Of a stretch of 64,000 nucleotides of DNA, positions 16,682 through 23,959 are shown in pieces. Positions within the stretch are counted from its first letter, which is position 1. Each line of letters starts with the position of its first letter. Source of the stretch: Calditrichia bacterium (GTDB lineage Bacteria > Calditrichota > Calditrichia > RBG-13-44-9 > J075); contig JANQRS010000030.1 in the NCBI GenBank assembly GCA_028284445.1, positions 39,311-103,310 on the forward strand, in the 5' to 3' direction. Position numbers and translations under genes: made by a program. Below the pieces are notes generated by a model that made no database searches, was not told the origin of the DNA, and saw nothing but the letters and a program-made list of their open reading frames with translations.

Positions 16682-18019
16682 TTATTTCAGGCATTTCTTG
16701 ACGAGGTCAATCAACTCCAGGCGTTGCTTATTCCAGCGATATTGCCGGTAAAGCGCATGACCCTTGTCCGTTATGTATTCGCTTCGATCCGCATTTACCA
16801 ACAAAGCCAGGATTGCCCGCGCCAAATCGGCGGCATTCCCGGCATCAAAAAACTCAATAGTATCCGGGGTGAAGTAGTCGGTGATACCACGCGTGCGCGG
16901 GGCGACAACCGGCTTCCGCAATGACAAGTATTCCATGATGCGGGTCGGAAGATTGAGGTCGGTAAACGGGCTCATTTTGTTTGGAATAATGCCAACGTCG
17001 GACAATTGGATTGCCCGGGCAATTTCTTCCTGGCTGACTTCTCCGTGATAGTGAACTATGCCCTGCAGGCCAAGAGTGTTGCGCTGTTCCAGAAAGGTGT
17101 GAACAAATTCTCCACCGCCATAAACGTGAAATTCGACGGTTGGAATTTGCGTGCGCACATAGGTCAAAGCTTTTAAGGCAACATCGAGGCCGTGGCGCTC
17201 GACTACGGTACCGTGATACATAAGGGTGCGCGTGCGATGGCGGTCAAAAAAACGCTCTACGGGAACGCTTTGCCCGCCGCAGAAGACGGATTCATCCGGG
17301 GAATTCATGACGATTTTCATCTTCTCCGGTGGGCAACCACGCTGGATAAACACTTCCCGGAAGGCCTTGTTGGGCGTGATGGCGATATTGGCAAATCCAA
17401 TGCTCAGGCGTTCGAAACCCTTGATGAGGCGAATCAGCGGATGAGTGAGCGAAACATTGAATTTGGTCATAAAGACTTCCGGCATCGGATCGTGTAAGTC
17501 AAGTATGACTTTCGCGCCGGTTAGCCGGGGCAAGAGAGCACTCAATATAAGTATATCCGGCATGTTATGGACGTGCACAACGTCGAAGCGCCGGCGCAGA
17601 TGGCGGAAGGAGATGCGCAGGAAACTGCGCAATGTGAAAGCTGCATACTGCCAGAGGTAGCGAAGCTTTCCGGCGCGGACCCGTTCCATTCTCATGCGCA
17701 CGACTGTCACGCCATTGATGACCTCGCGGCGTTTTTGGCCCTTTCTGCGCAAGCAGTACACTTCTACTTTCATACCTGCCTGGGTGAGTGCCTCTGCCTC
17801 ACGTTTGACACGGGGATCTTGCGGATAATAAGAAAAAACCACCATTCCTGATCGCCGCCCGGCCAGAGTTTCCGGGTCAAGCGGCGCTACCTTATCTCTA
17901 TCAGGGGTAGTTGTGCTTTCGGCTTGCTGACGAATATCATCCTGATACTGCTGCAGCATGAGTTCTGTTAATTCTACAAAATCCTTCTCTTTGTCTTTCT
18001 CAATCGAATCTCTCGCCAT
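16682..18019 (-). CDS. Family 4 glycosyltransferase
   Basis: This GT-B enzyme (about 445 residues) has the N-terminal block 'MVVFSYYPQDPRVKREAEAL' and 'FDVVHVHNMPDIL'. In the C-terminal donor domain 'YHGTVVERHGLDVALKAL' is followed by 'VGIIPNKMSPFTDLNLPTRIMEYLSLRKPVVAP', the retaining GT4 pattern. I place the start at 18019 (GAGGGG upstream) rather than 18052. The upstream deacetylase frame ends at 18027. The first 50 residues are charged and not part of the fold. Confidence 0.9.
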   Translation of the reverse strand: MARDSIEKDKEKDFVELTELMLQQYQDDIRQQAESTTTPDRDKVAPLDPETLAGRRSGMVVFSYYPQDPRVKREAEALTQAGMKVEVYCLRRKGQKRREVINGVTVVRMRMERVRAGKLRYLWQYAAFTLRSFLRISFRHLRRRFDVVHVHNMPDILILSALLPRLTGAKVILDLHDPMPEVFMTKFNVSLTHPLIRLIKGFERLSIGFANIAITPNKAFREVFIQRGCPPEKMKIVMNSPDESVFCGGQSVPVERFFDRHRTRTLMYHGTVVERHGLDVALKALTYVRTQIPTVEFHVYGGGEFVHTFLEQRNTLGLQGIVHYHGEVSQEEIARAIQLSDVGIIPNKMSPFTDLNLPTRIMEYLSLRKPVVAPRTRGITDYFTPDTIEFFDAGNAADLARAILALLVNADRSEYITDKGHALYRQYRWNKQRLELIDLVKKCLK

Positions 18020-18026
18020 ATCTGTC

Positions 18027-19016
18027 TTACCCCTCTGGTTGTATAAATTCATGATCCGTTTTTTCGATCGTTGCCGGTGCGCTTACCGGTCCGTTTTCTG
18101 CCTGATGCTGCTGGATATAGGCAGCCACCTCCCTCGGTAAGGCGGCCCAATACTGACCGTTGTAGCGTGTTCTGATGTAATTCAGCAGATCGGTGTAGTG
18201 GCGAACCGTAAACTGGTCGAAAAGTGGCGTTTGCCGCGAAAAGTGCATGTAATCCGGATGGGTGTTCAGCAATACCATGCCGCCGTTTCTCGCAATCCAA
18301 TCCAGTTTGCGCTTCCATATTCGAATGGACTTCTCTTGCATCAGCACAAAGAGAGTAAAATCCTGGGGAAGGGTATAGGGAAGCTCTACATAGCCACTGA
18401 ACTGTCTTGGATTTTGAACCCAAAAAGGGAAAATTGTGCCCACACCATCCGCCTGCGGCTCGAAAGGATCTGTGTCAAAAGTGGACATATCGTATTCGAT
18501 GTTCAGCAGGTGGATCCAGTCGAGATTGTGGTGCATGGCCGGTGAGCGAAATCCGACAGCCTGCCATTCTTTCAAATAGCGATTGATCTGCCCGGCCCGC
18601 TGCCGGAATACGTCTAGCGATTGGTATAGCAATCCATCATGGTAGAGTCCGTGAACCCCAATTTCGAAATCATTGGCGCGCAGATGTTCACGTAAATCGT
18701 CATCAATCGGATATCTTTCCGGAACAAAATTGAAGGTTGAGCGAAATCCCAAATCCTGCTCTAATTCCATCAATGACGGCACTTGCTCCTGGCCTCGACT
18801 ACTCTCAACGTCATGGGTTAAGACAACCGCAAACTGTTTGCCTGCTGGCCAGCCCGGCCAGTTGATGGGCTGCAGGGCTGCAGACGGCATAATTGGCCAG
18901 TTGACGAGGGCCTTTGCCTTGGTAGCTCGAATAACATTCCGTCGCAGGCATATTTGCCAGCGCCGGGGGATTGCCGGCTTGAGCCGGTAATAGGTATTTC
19001 TGATATTGGCAGACAT
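18027..19016 (-). CDS. Polysaccharide deacetylase-like protein
   Basis: The central domain has the carbohydrate esterase 4 pattern. 'VVLTHDVES' supplies the catalytic Asp/metal Asp block, 'EIGVHGLYHDG' the metal-binding HxxxxH, and 'GFRSPAMHHN' the RxPxx motif. 'LLNTHPDYMHF' resembles the final His motif. It would remove N-acetyl groups from the polymer or a precursor. The start at 19016 (AAGGGA upstream) avoids overlap with the carrier-thioesterase gene. An upstream in-frame start at 19085 is less likely. Related enzymes occur in exosortase-linked polysaccharide clusters. Confidence 0.85.
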   Translation of the reverse strand: MSANIRNTYYRLKPAIPRRWQICLRRNVIRATKAKALVNWPIMPSAALQPINWPGWPAGKQFAVVLTHDVESSRGQEQVPSLMELEQDLGFRSTFNFVPERYPIDDDLREHLRANDFEIGVHGLYHDGLLYQSLDVFRQRAGQINRYLKEWQAVGFRSPAMHHNLDWIHLLNIEYDMSTFDTDPFEPQADGVGTIFPFWVQNPRQFSGYVELPYTLPQDFTLFVLMQEKSIRIWKRKLDWIARNGGMVLLNTHPDYMHFSRQTPLFDQFTVRHYTDLLNYIRTRYNGQYWAALPREVAAYIQQHQAENGPVSAPATIEKTDHEFIQPEG

Positions 19017-19035
19017 ATGCCGGGAAATCCCTTTC

Positions 19036-20154
19036 TTAATACTGGTGCACGGATTCCGTCCGTGCACGCAGGTGGATGTAACCATTCAGACGAAAGGCCA
19101 ATGAGCGGACAAATGGATCAACCATCATCCCCCGTGGCCATACCGGAATCGAAACGATATCCAAATTGCCGGCAACAACTTGCGACCACCCATAGTCGGC
19201 GCAGTTGAATCCGCTGAAACACCCCGTTGGCTTAAACAGCACCACATTTCCGGCGTAGGCGCGCGGAATGTAGGCTGCATGGGCTTTATCGTTAATGCTG
19301 CGAATGCGTCGGTAGGAAGCCGGGCGATGTTTTCGCGGCAGTCTCAGGAATGCTCGGAAATCATGCCTCAAGAGTCCCAGACGAATTCTCTGTGTATGCC
19401 ATTTGATGTCGATGAATTTTGAGGCCGCGCCGCGATCCAGGGACCACCAGTTCTTGAAGTGAAACCAAAGATTCTGACCGCTGTGGAAAAGGCGCTTGTA
19501 GGGCGACTTATAGCTCTTGCCGGCTGTAGCCATGTTGTAGGTTTCGAACAGCGCCAACAGTTTAACTTCGCGCCCGAGCTCCCGCAGTTGCCGGGCCATT
19601 TCAAAGGCAATTGTACCACCCATACAATACCCGCCGAGCATGTACGGACCATGCGGCTGAATCGTAAGAATTTGGGCCACATAGAACGAAGCCAATGCTT
19701 CAATGTCATAGCTATCAGGCATGTTGCGGGACGGCACAAACTGCAGAGCAAAAACCGGCTGTTGGGGATCAAGGTATTCGGCCAGTCCCCGGTAAAAATT
19801 GACCGTGCCGTCTGCACCATGTACCAGGAAAAGCGGGGGACGGATTCCGTCTGTCTTGAGCGGAACAATCGGGGAAAGATGCGTTGTGTGTCCCTGGTTA
19901 TTCATGATGCTGGCGATCTTACGGATGGTCTGGCCTTCAAAAATCGCACTTACCTCAAGGGGGAAACCAAGCCGTTTACGAACGACCTCACACATCCGGG
20001 CTGCCAGCAGCGAATGTCCACCGATATCAAAGAAGTTGTCACGCACACCGATAGGATGATAGTCCAGCAATTCTTCCCAAATTGCTACCAATTGGCGCTC
20101 CAGAAGTTCTTCCGGAGCCATATAATTCGCCCGCTGTCTGGATGTCGTGATCAT
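19036..20154 (-). CDS. Free-standing peptidyl carrier protein-thioesterase didomain
   Basis: Residues about 13-85 form a carrier-protein domain with the phosphopantetheine site 'DNFFDIGGHSLLAARM' (Ser48). Residues about 105-350 form an alpha/beta-hydrolase thioesterase domain ('PPLFLVHGADGTVNFYRGLA'). The nucleophile motif is GYCMGG with Cys177 in place of Ser, the usual acid Asp looks like Glu in 'ALFETYN', and the C-terminal PGxH block reads 'PVWPRGMM', without His. Either the TE uses an altered triad or it is a non-hydrolytic acyl-handling domain. There is no adenylation domain here or nearby. Set among glycosyltransferases and a FemAB-like acyltransferase, it probably carries an acyl or aminoacyl group for decorating the polymer. 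Confidence 0.85.
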   Translation of the reverse strand: MITTSRQRANYMAPEELLERQLVAIWEELLDYHPIGVRDNFFDIGGHSLLAARMCEVVRKRLGFPLEVSAIFEGQTIRKIASIMNNQGHTTHLSPIVPLKTDGIRPPLFLVHGADGTVNFYRGLAEYLDPQQPVFALQFVPSRNMPDSYDIEALASFYVAQILTIQPHGPYMLGGYCMGGTIAFEMARQLRELGREVKLLALFETYNMATAGKSYKSPYKRLFHSGQNLWFHFKNWWSLDRGAASKFIDIKWHTQRIRLGLLRHDFRAFLRLPRKHRPASYRRIRSINDKAHAAYIPRAYAGNVVLFKPTGCFSGFNCADYGWSQVVAGNLDIVSIPVWPRGMMVDPFVRSLAFRLNGYIHLRARTESVHQY

Positions 20155-20205
20155 AACTTGCTTCCTTGCTTTTCTTTAGAAATGAATTGCTTTATCGATC
20201 TGTAT

Positions 20206-21333
20206 CTATCCGATATACTTATAGGTTAGCTCTCCGATGGCCCGAAGCGCCGTTGTCGGCAGCTTGCGCATGACATCGCGGACCACCGGTGAAGCCAGTT
20301 TTTTCTGACGGATAAAGCGACGCTCCACCAGATCGTAGCGATAATAATTGATCAATTTTTCCTCTGTTCCCCATCCGCGCTTGAAGTGAATCAAACCCTG
20401 GTCGGAGATATCGGTTCTGCCGAAACAGAGGCGTTCCATGCCAATATTTTGATAATATTGAATGGCCTGCCAAATCAGCAGATGGTTGGGGCAAAGGGCC
20501 CGCTGCATAACGTCGCCGCCGCTGAATTTGTAAATCACTTCCTTGTCGAAGAAAAAGAAGATGGCGCCGGCGATGGGTTGCCCATTGACGTAGGCGAGAA
20601 AAATATCGCCCAGGTTCTGCAGGACTATTTCCCGAAATACATTGTCAAAGAAACGTCGCGGCTGCGGCGGCAGGCCGAGGCGCTTGCGGGTCAGGCAGTG
20701 AAGCTGATAGTAGCTGCCCATCGCTTCCATAGAGTTGGATCGTACGATGGAAACTTTACCTTTTTCAGCAATGCGGATATTGCGTTTCATATTTTGCCGA
20801 AATCCCTCGCGCAACTTGGCCAGCGGTCGGGTAAGTTCCAGTGTGTGTGTCGAGAAGACGGTGCTCGGCATTGTATTCGGCTGTGGGATTTCATCACCGC
20901 GTAGTTCGATATAGCGCCAGCCCCTTTCTCTGCCAAGCTCAGAGAGTATGGTAAATAGCGGCAGTTCGGCGATGTCAGTATCGACAAATGCCTGGCAATA
21001 GTCGCTGAATGGCAAGGAAATACCGCGCCGTGCCGCACCAAAGGGGCGGACGTCCATCATTGGGAGCAGGAATCGCAGCTGATGGCCTTCCCAGAGCGTC
21101 ACATAAATCGGCTTGTATCCGTAGGTCATGGAGAGGACGCGCGCCCAAACTGAAGAGTGGAAAATGCCGGTATCGCCGTGTCGCTGCAGTATATCATCCC
21201 ATTGGGAATGCTCTTTCGGGTCGATAAATTGCAGTCGCAGATTTGCCGCATTAAAATCGTGTAGCCAGGAGCGGCGAGTACCTGGTACTGCCGCCCGTGT
21301 TTTCCTGACCAGTTGTGCATCAGCGAATGTCAC
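20206..21333 (-). CDS. FemAB/GNAT-fold acyltransferase of the polysaccharide operon
   Basis: The 375-residue product resembles FemAB/CelD-like N-acyltransferases: 'WARVLSMTYGYKPIYVTLWEG' in the first half, and 'IFLAYVNGQPIAGAIFFFFDKEVIYKFSGG' then 'HLLIWQAIQYYQNIGMERLCFGRTD' in the second. Similar proteins occur in PEP-CTERM/exosortase polysaccharide clusters. It may transfer an acyl or aminoacyl group to an amino sugar, perhaps from the neighbouring carrier protein. It starts with GTG inside GTGA, overlapping the stop of the upstream oxidoreductase by 4 bp, which implies translational coupling. Confidence 0.82.
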   Translation of the reverse strand: MTFADAQLVRKTRAAVPGTRRSWLHDFNAANLRLQFIDPKEHSQWDDILQRHGDTGIFHSSVWARVLSMTYGYKPIYVTLWEGHQLRFLLPMMDVRPFGAARRGISLPFSDYCQAFVDTDIAELPLFTILSELGRERGWRYIELRGDEIPQPNTMPSTVFSTHTLELTRPLAKLREGFRQNMKRNIRIAEKGKVSIVRSNSMEAMGSYYQLHCLTRKRLGLPPQPRRFFDNVFREIVLQNLGDIFLAYVNGQPIAGAIFFFFDKEVIYKFSGGDVMQRALCPNHLLIWQAIQYYQNIGMERLCFGRTDISDQGLIHFKRGWGTEEKLINYYRYDLVERRFIRQKKLASPVVRDVMRKLPTTALRAIGELTYKYIG

Positions 21334-22388
21334 CTGATGACCTCCTGTGTGCTTTCAGGCATCATCATTGCGCCTATGTCACTGATAATTGGAATTGCGC
21401 CGCCTCCGCTGTCCAGCGATTCATTTGCAGCTTCAATGATCCGAACCACTCGCAAGCCGCTGTAGCCGTCGCTACGGGGGCGTGTGCCGTTTTGGATCGA
21501 CTCGATGAAGTGCCGAGTTTCTGCGCCAAGCGCTTCATATTCTTCAACGCGAGGGATGTATATATCGCCATAGCGATAGGCGAACTGGAATTCTCCGAAA
21601 TTGTCGTAGTATTGCGGACGCTCAACACCTTTGTCGAAAATTTTGATCTTTTCATTCGGGCTGATATCGTCATAGACCAGCATCTTTTTTGTGCCGACGA
21701 AGACCATCGAACGAATTTTGTTGGGATCTACCCAGGAGTGATGGAGGAATGCCACTGCGCCGCTGCCATAATTGAGGGTCGTCATGGCGACTTCTTCGAT
21801 ACCGGTATTGTAGTGGCTGCGTCCCTGGGAATTCACAGTGATCGGGTCTTCCTGAAGGAGGTAAGAGATAATGGATATATCATGTGGTGCAAGATCCCAA
21901 ATTACATTGATATCCGGTTGGAACAGTCCCAGGTTGACTCGTGTGCTGCTGATGTAAATCATTTCGCCGAGTTCGCCGCTTTCGATAATTTCCTTGATTT
22001 TGTTGACCGCAGCGGTGTATTCGAAGGTGTGACCAACCATGAGCACTTTTTGCCGCTGCTCGGCCAGGCGAATTAACTCCATACAGCTGGCGGAGGAATG
22101 CGTAATTGGCTTCTCGATGAATACGTGCTTGTCTGCCAGTAAAAAGGACTTGGCCAGGGCATAGTGTGTCGATACCGGCGTTGCAATACAAACTGCATCA
22201 AGATCACCGTAAAGAAGCACTTGCTGATCGGTCGTGGTCTGGATACTGGGATACAACGACTTCATTTTCTCAAGACGGCTTTCGTCGCGATCACAGCAAA
22301 TAGTTACTTCGCAATTCGGGGCGTTGTATAAATTTCTGATTAGATTTGGGCCCCAATAACCGCACCCGATAACTCCAACTTTTATCAT
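21330..22388 (-). CDS. Gfo/Idh/MocA-family sugar dehydrogenase
   Basis: The 352-residue protein has the N-terminal Rossmann motif 'VGVIGCGYWGPNLIRN' and the family hallmark EKP in 'KHVFIEKPITHSS' at about residues 90-98. 'WDLAPHDISI' carries the catalytic-site His of the WlbA-like branch. It probably oxidises a nucleotide sugar, such as a UDP-N-acetyl hexosaminuronate at C3, to make a precursor for the polymer. No matching aminotransferase is in the window. It is followed with a 4-bp overlap by the acyltransferase. Confidence 0.9.
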   Translation of the reverse strand: MIKVGVIGCGYWGPNLIRNLYNAPNCEVTICCDRDESRLEKMKSLYPSIQTTTDQQVLLYGDLDAVCIATPVSTHYALAKSFLLADKHVFIEKPITHSSASCMELIRLAEQRQKVLMVGHTFEYTAAVNKIKEIIESGELGEMIYISSTRVNLGLFQPDINVIWDLAPHDISIISYLLQEDPITVNSQGRSHYNTGIEEVAMTTLNYGSGAVAFLHHSWVDPNKIRSMVFVGTKKMLVYDDISPNEKIKIFDKGVERPQYYDNFGEFQFAYRYGDIYIPRVEEYEALGAETRHFIESIQNGTRPRSDGYSGLRVVRIIEAANESLDSGGGAIPIISDIGAMMMPESTQEVIR

Positions 22389-22402
22389 TACTAACTCCTT
22401 TT

Positions 22403-23911
22403 TTACATGCCTGCTTTGGGATTAAAAACGACCTTGATGGTCTTGAACAGTATTTTTATATCCAGCCAAATGCTGCGAATTTTGATATAGCGTAAATCGA
22501 GTCTGACCATTTCATCGAAAGTGGTATGATTGCGGCCGTATACCTGCCATAGGCCGGTTATGCCGGGCTTTGCCTGCATAACCCGATCGAGATGCCAGCG
22601 CTGATATACATCAACTTCATAGGGAATCGGTGGCCGTGGGCCAACCAAGCTCATGCTGCCACCGAGAACGTTGAAGAATTGCGGCAGTTCGTCGAGGCTG
22701 GTTTTGCGAAGAAATGCGCCAATTTTGGTAATACGCGGATCGTCGGTGATCTTGTAGACCGGATCGCTTTCGGAACCATTATTCACATCTTCGTTGTCGC
22801 CCTGGATCAGTTTCTGCACATAATCCTTGTGAATGCTGTCATCGTTGCTCTGCTTCATACTGCGGAACTTCAGGAAAGTCATGGGTTTACCGCGGAGGCC
22901 GATGCGTTGCTGGCGGAATATGACCGGGCCTCGGGAGGTCAGTTTGATAGCGATAGCAATCAATATCATCGCCGGTGCGAAAAGCAGCAAGCCTGCTGTG
23001 GCACCGATGATGTCGAGCAAACGCTTCAGGGGGTAGTAGCCTGCATGCGGGCCATGATGCGGCTTCAGATCCGTCAAATTAGGAAGCGAAAAAGGCGCCG
23101 GGGCTTCGTTCAGAGAGAAAATTTCCCAGTTGAAATAAATATCGGAAGCAGTCTGTTCGGTAGAGTTAGAATCTACATTTCCGTAATGATCAATAGGGTC
23201 GGATTCCGCTCCGCTCCGCCGTATTTCAGCATCCGGTTCAGAAATCACCATCGAATCAGACCTGTTTGCGGCGGATTTCCCGCTGAAATCGCTGCCTTCT
23301 CCGAATCGCTTCAGACGAGTAGTAGACAAAAATTGAGTCGGGCTAAGCTTGCGAATCGGCTGCCCTTTGTAGACATCTTCCCGCGTTGATGGACAGAGCA
23401 TGCGCTTAAACATCATTGGGTTGTGTTTGCTGCGGCAGTCTTTGCCTATCGTGTGAATATGGAAACAGGCAATGCTGATATGTTCCAGAAAACGGATATA
23501 TGCCGGCTTCTGACGTTTGCGAAAATAATCCAGCTGGGCGGTTGCCAACTTGTCAAGAAACTTGCGCGCACCGTGCACGCCGGTATGGGTCAGGATGATT
23601 GAAATACGGTAGTCCGGTGACAGGCATTTCAGGTCTGTTTGCCTGCAGGTTGCATTGGTAACTGCAAGAAATTGAGCCAGGAAGCGCCGGTAGGCGCCAT
23701 CTTTCACGAGGCCGGGAATTGTCTTGTGCTGCGAGAGGTCCAGAACGATGCAGGAAGTCTTGACCTCCTGTCTTTTTGTGCGTTCCTGCTCACGCCGCAT
23801 AAGGAAGTTGAAATCATCACTGGCATACCATCCGTTGTCGCGCGTGATGGTTTCTCTGAGCAGTTTCTTATGATTCTTCCTGACATATATAAACTGATCC
23901 ATGTTTGACAT
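22403..23911 (-). CDS. Initiating sugar-phosphate transferase with extra N-terminal domain
   Basis: The C-terminal half (about residues 285-502) is a WbaP/Pfam 02397-type transferase. A membrane hairpin ('LLDIIGATAGLLLFAPAMIL') is followed by 'VIFRQQRIGLRGKPMTFLKFRSM', 'LDELPQFFNVLGGSMSLVGPRPP' and 'KPGITGLWQV'. It moves a sugar-1-phosphate onto undecaprenyl phosphate to start the repeat unit. The first 280 residues replace the usual membrane domain. Residues about 50-130 ('CIVLDLSQHK', 'CRQTDLKC', 'RISIILTHTG', 'LDKLA') follow the pattern of a degenerate GGDEF domain without the GGDEF signature. That part may sense a nucleotide or be purely structural. Confidence 0.9.
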   Translation of the reverse strand: MSNMDQFIYVRKNHKKLLRETITRDNGWYASDDFNFLMRREQERTKRQEVKTSCIVLDLSQHKTIPGLVKDGAYRRFLAQFLAVTNATCRQTDLKCLSPDYRISIILTHTGVHGARKFLDKLATAQLDYFRKRQKPAYIRFLEHISIACFHIHTIGKDCRSKHNPMMFKRMLCPSTREDVYKGQPIRKLSPTQFLSTTRLKRFGEGSDFSGKSAANRSDSMVISEPDAEIRRSGAESDPIDHYGNVDSNSTEQTASDIYFNWEIFSLNEAPAPFSLPNLTDLKPHHGPHAGYYPLKRLLDIIGATAGLLLFAPAMILIAIAIKLTSRGPVIFRQQRIGLRGKPMTFLKFRSMKQSNDDSIHKDYVQKLIQGDNEDVNNGSESDPVYKITDDPRITKIGAFLRKTSLDELPQFFNVLGGSMSLVGPRPPIPYEVDVYQRWHLDRVMQAKPGITGLWQVYGRNHTTFDEMVRLDLRYIKIRSIWLDIKILFKTIKVVFNPKAGM

Positions 23912-23959
23912 CCTGTATCTTCTTATCCTTTTGATGGAATCCTTCCCGGATCCACCCGT

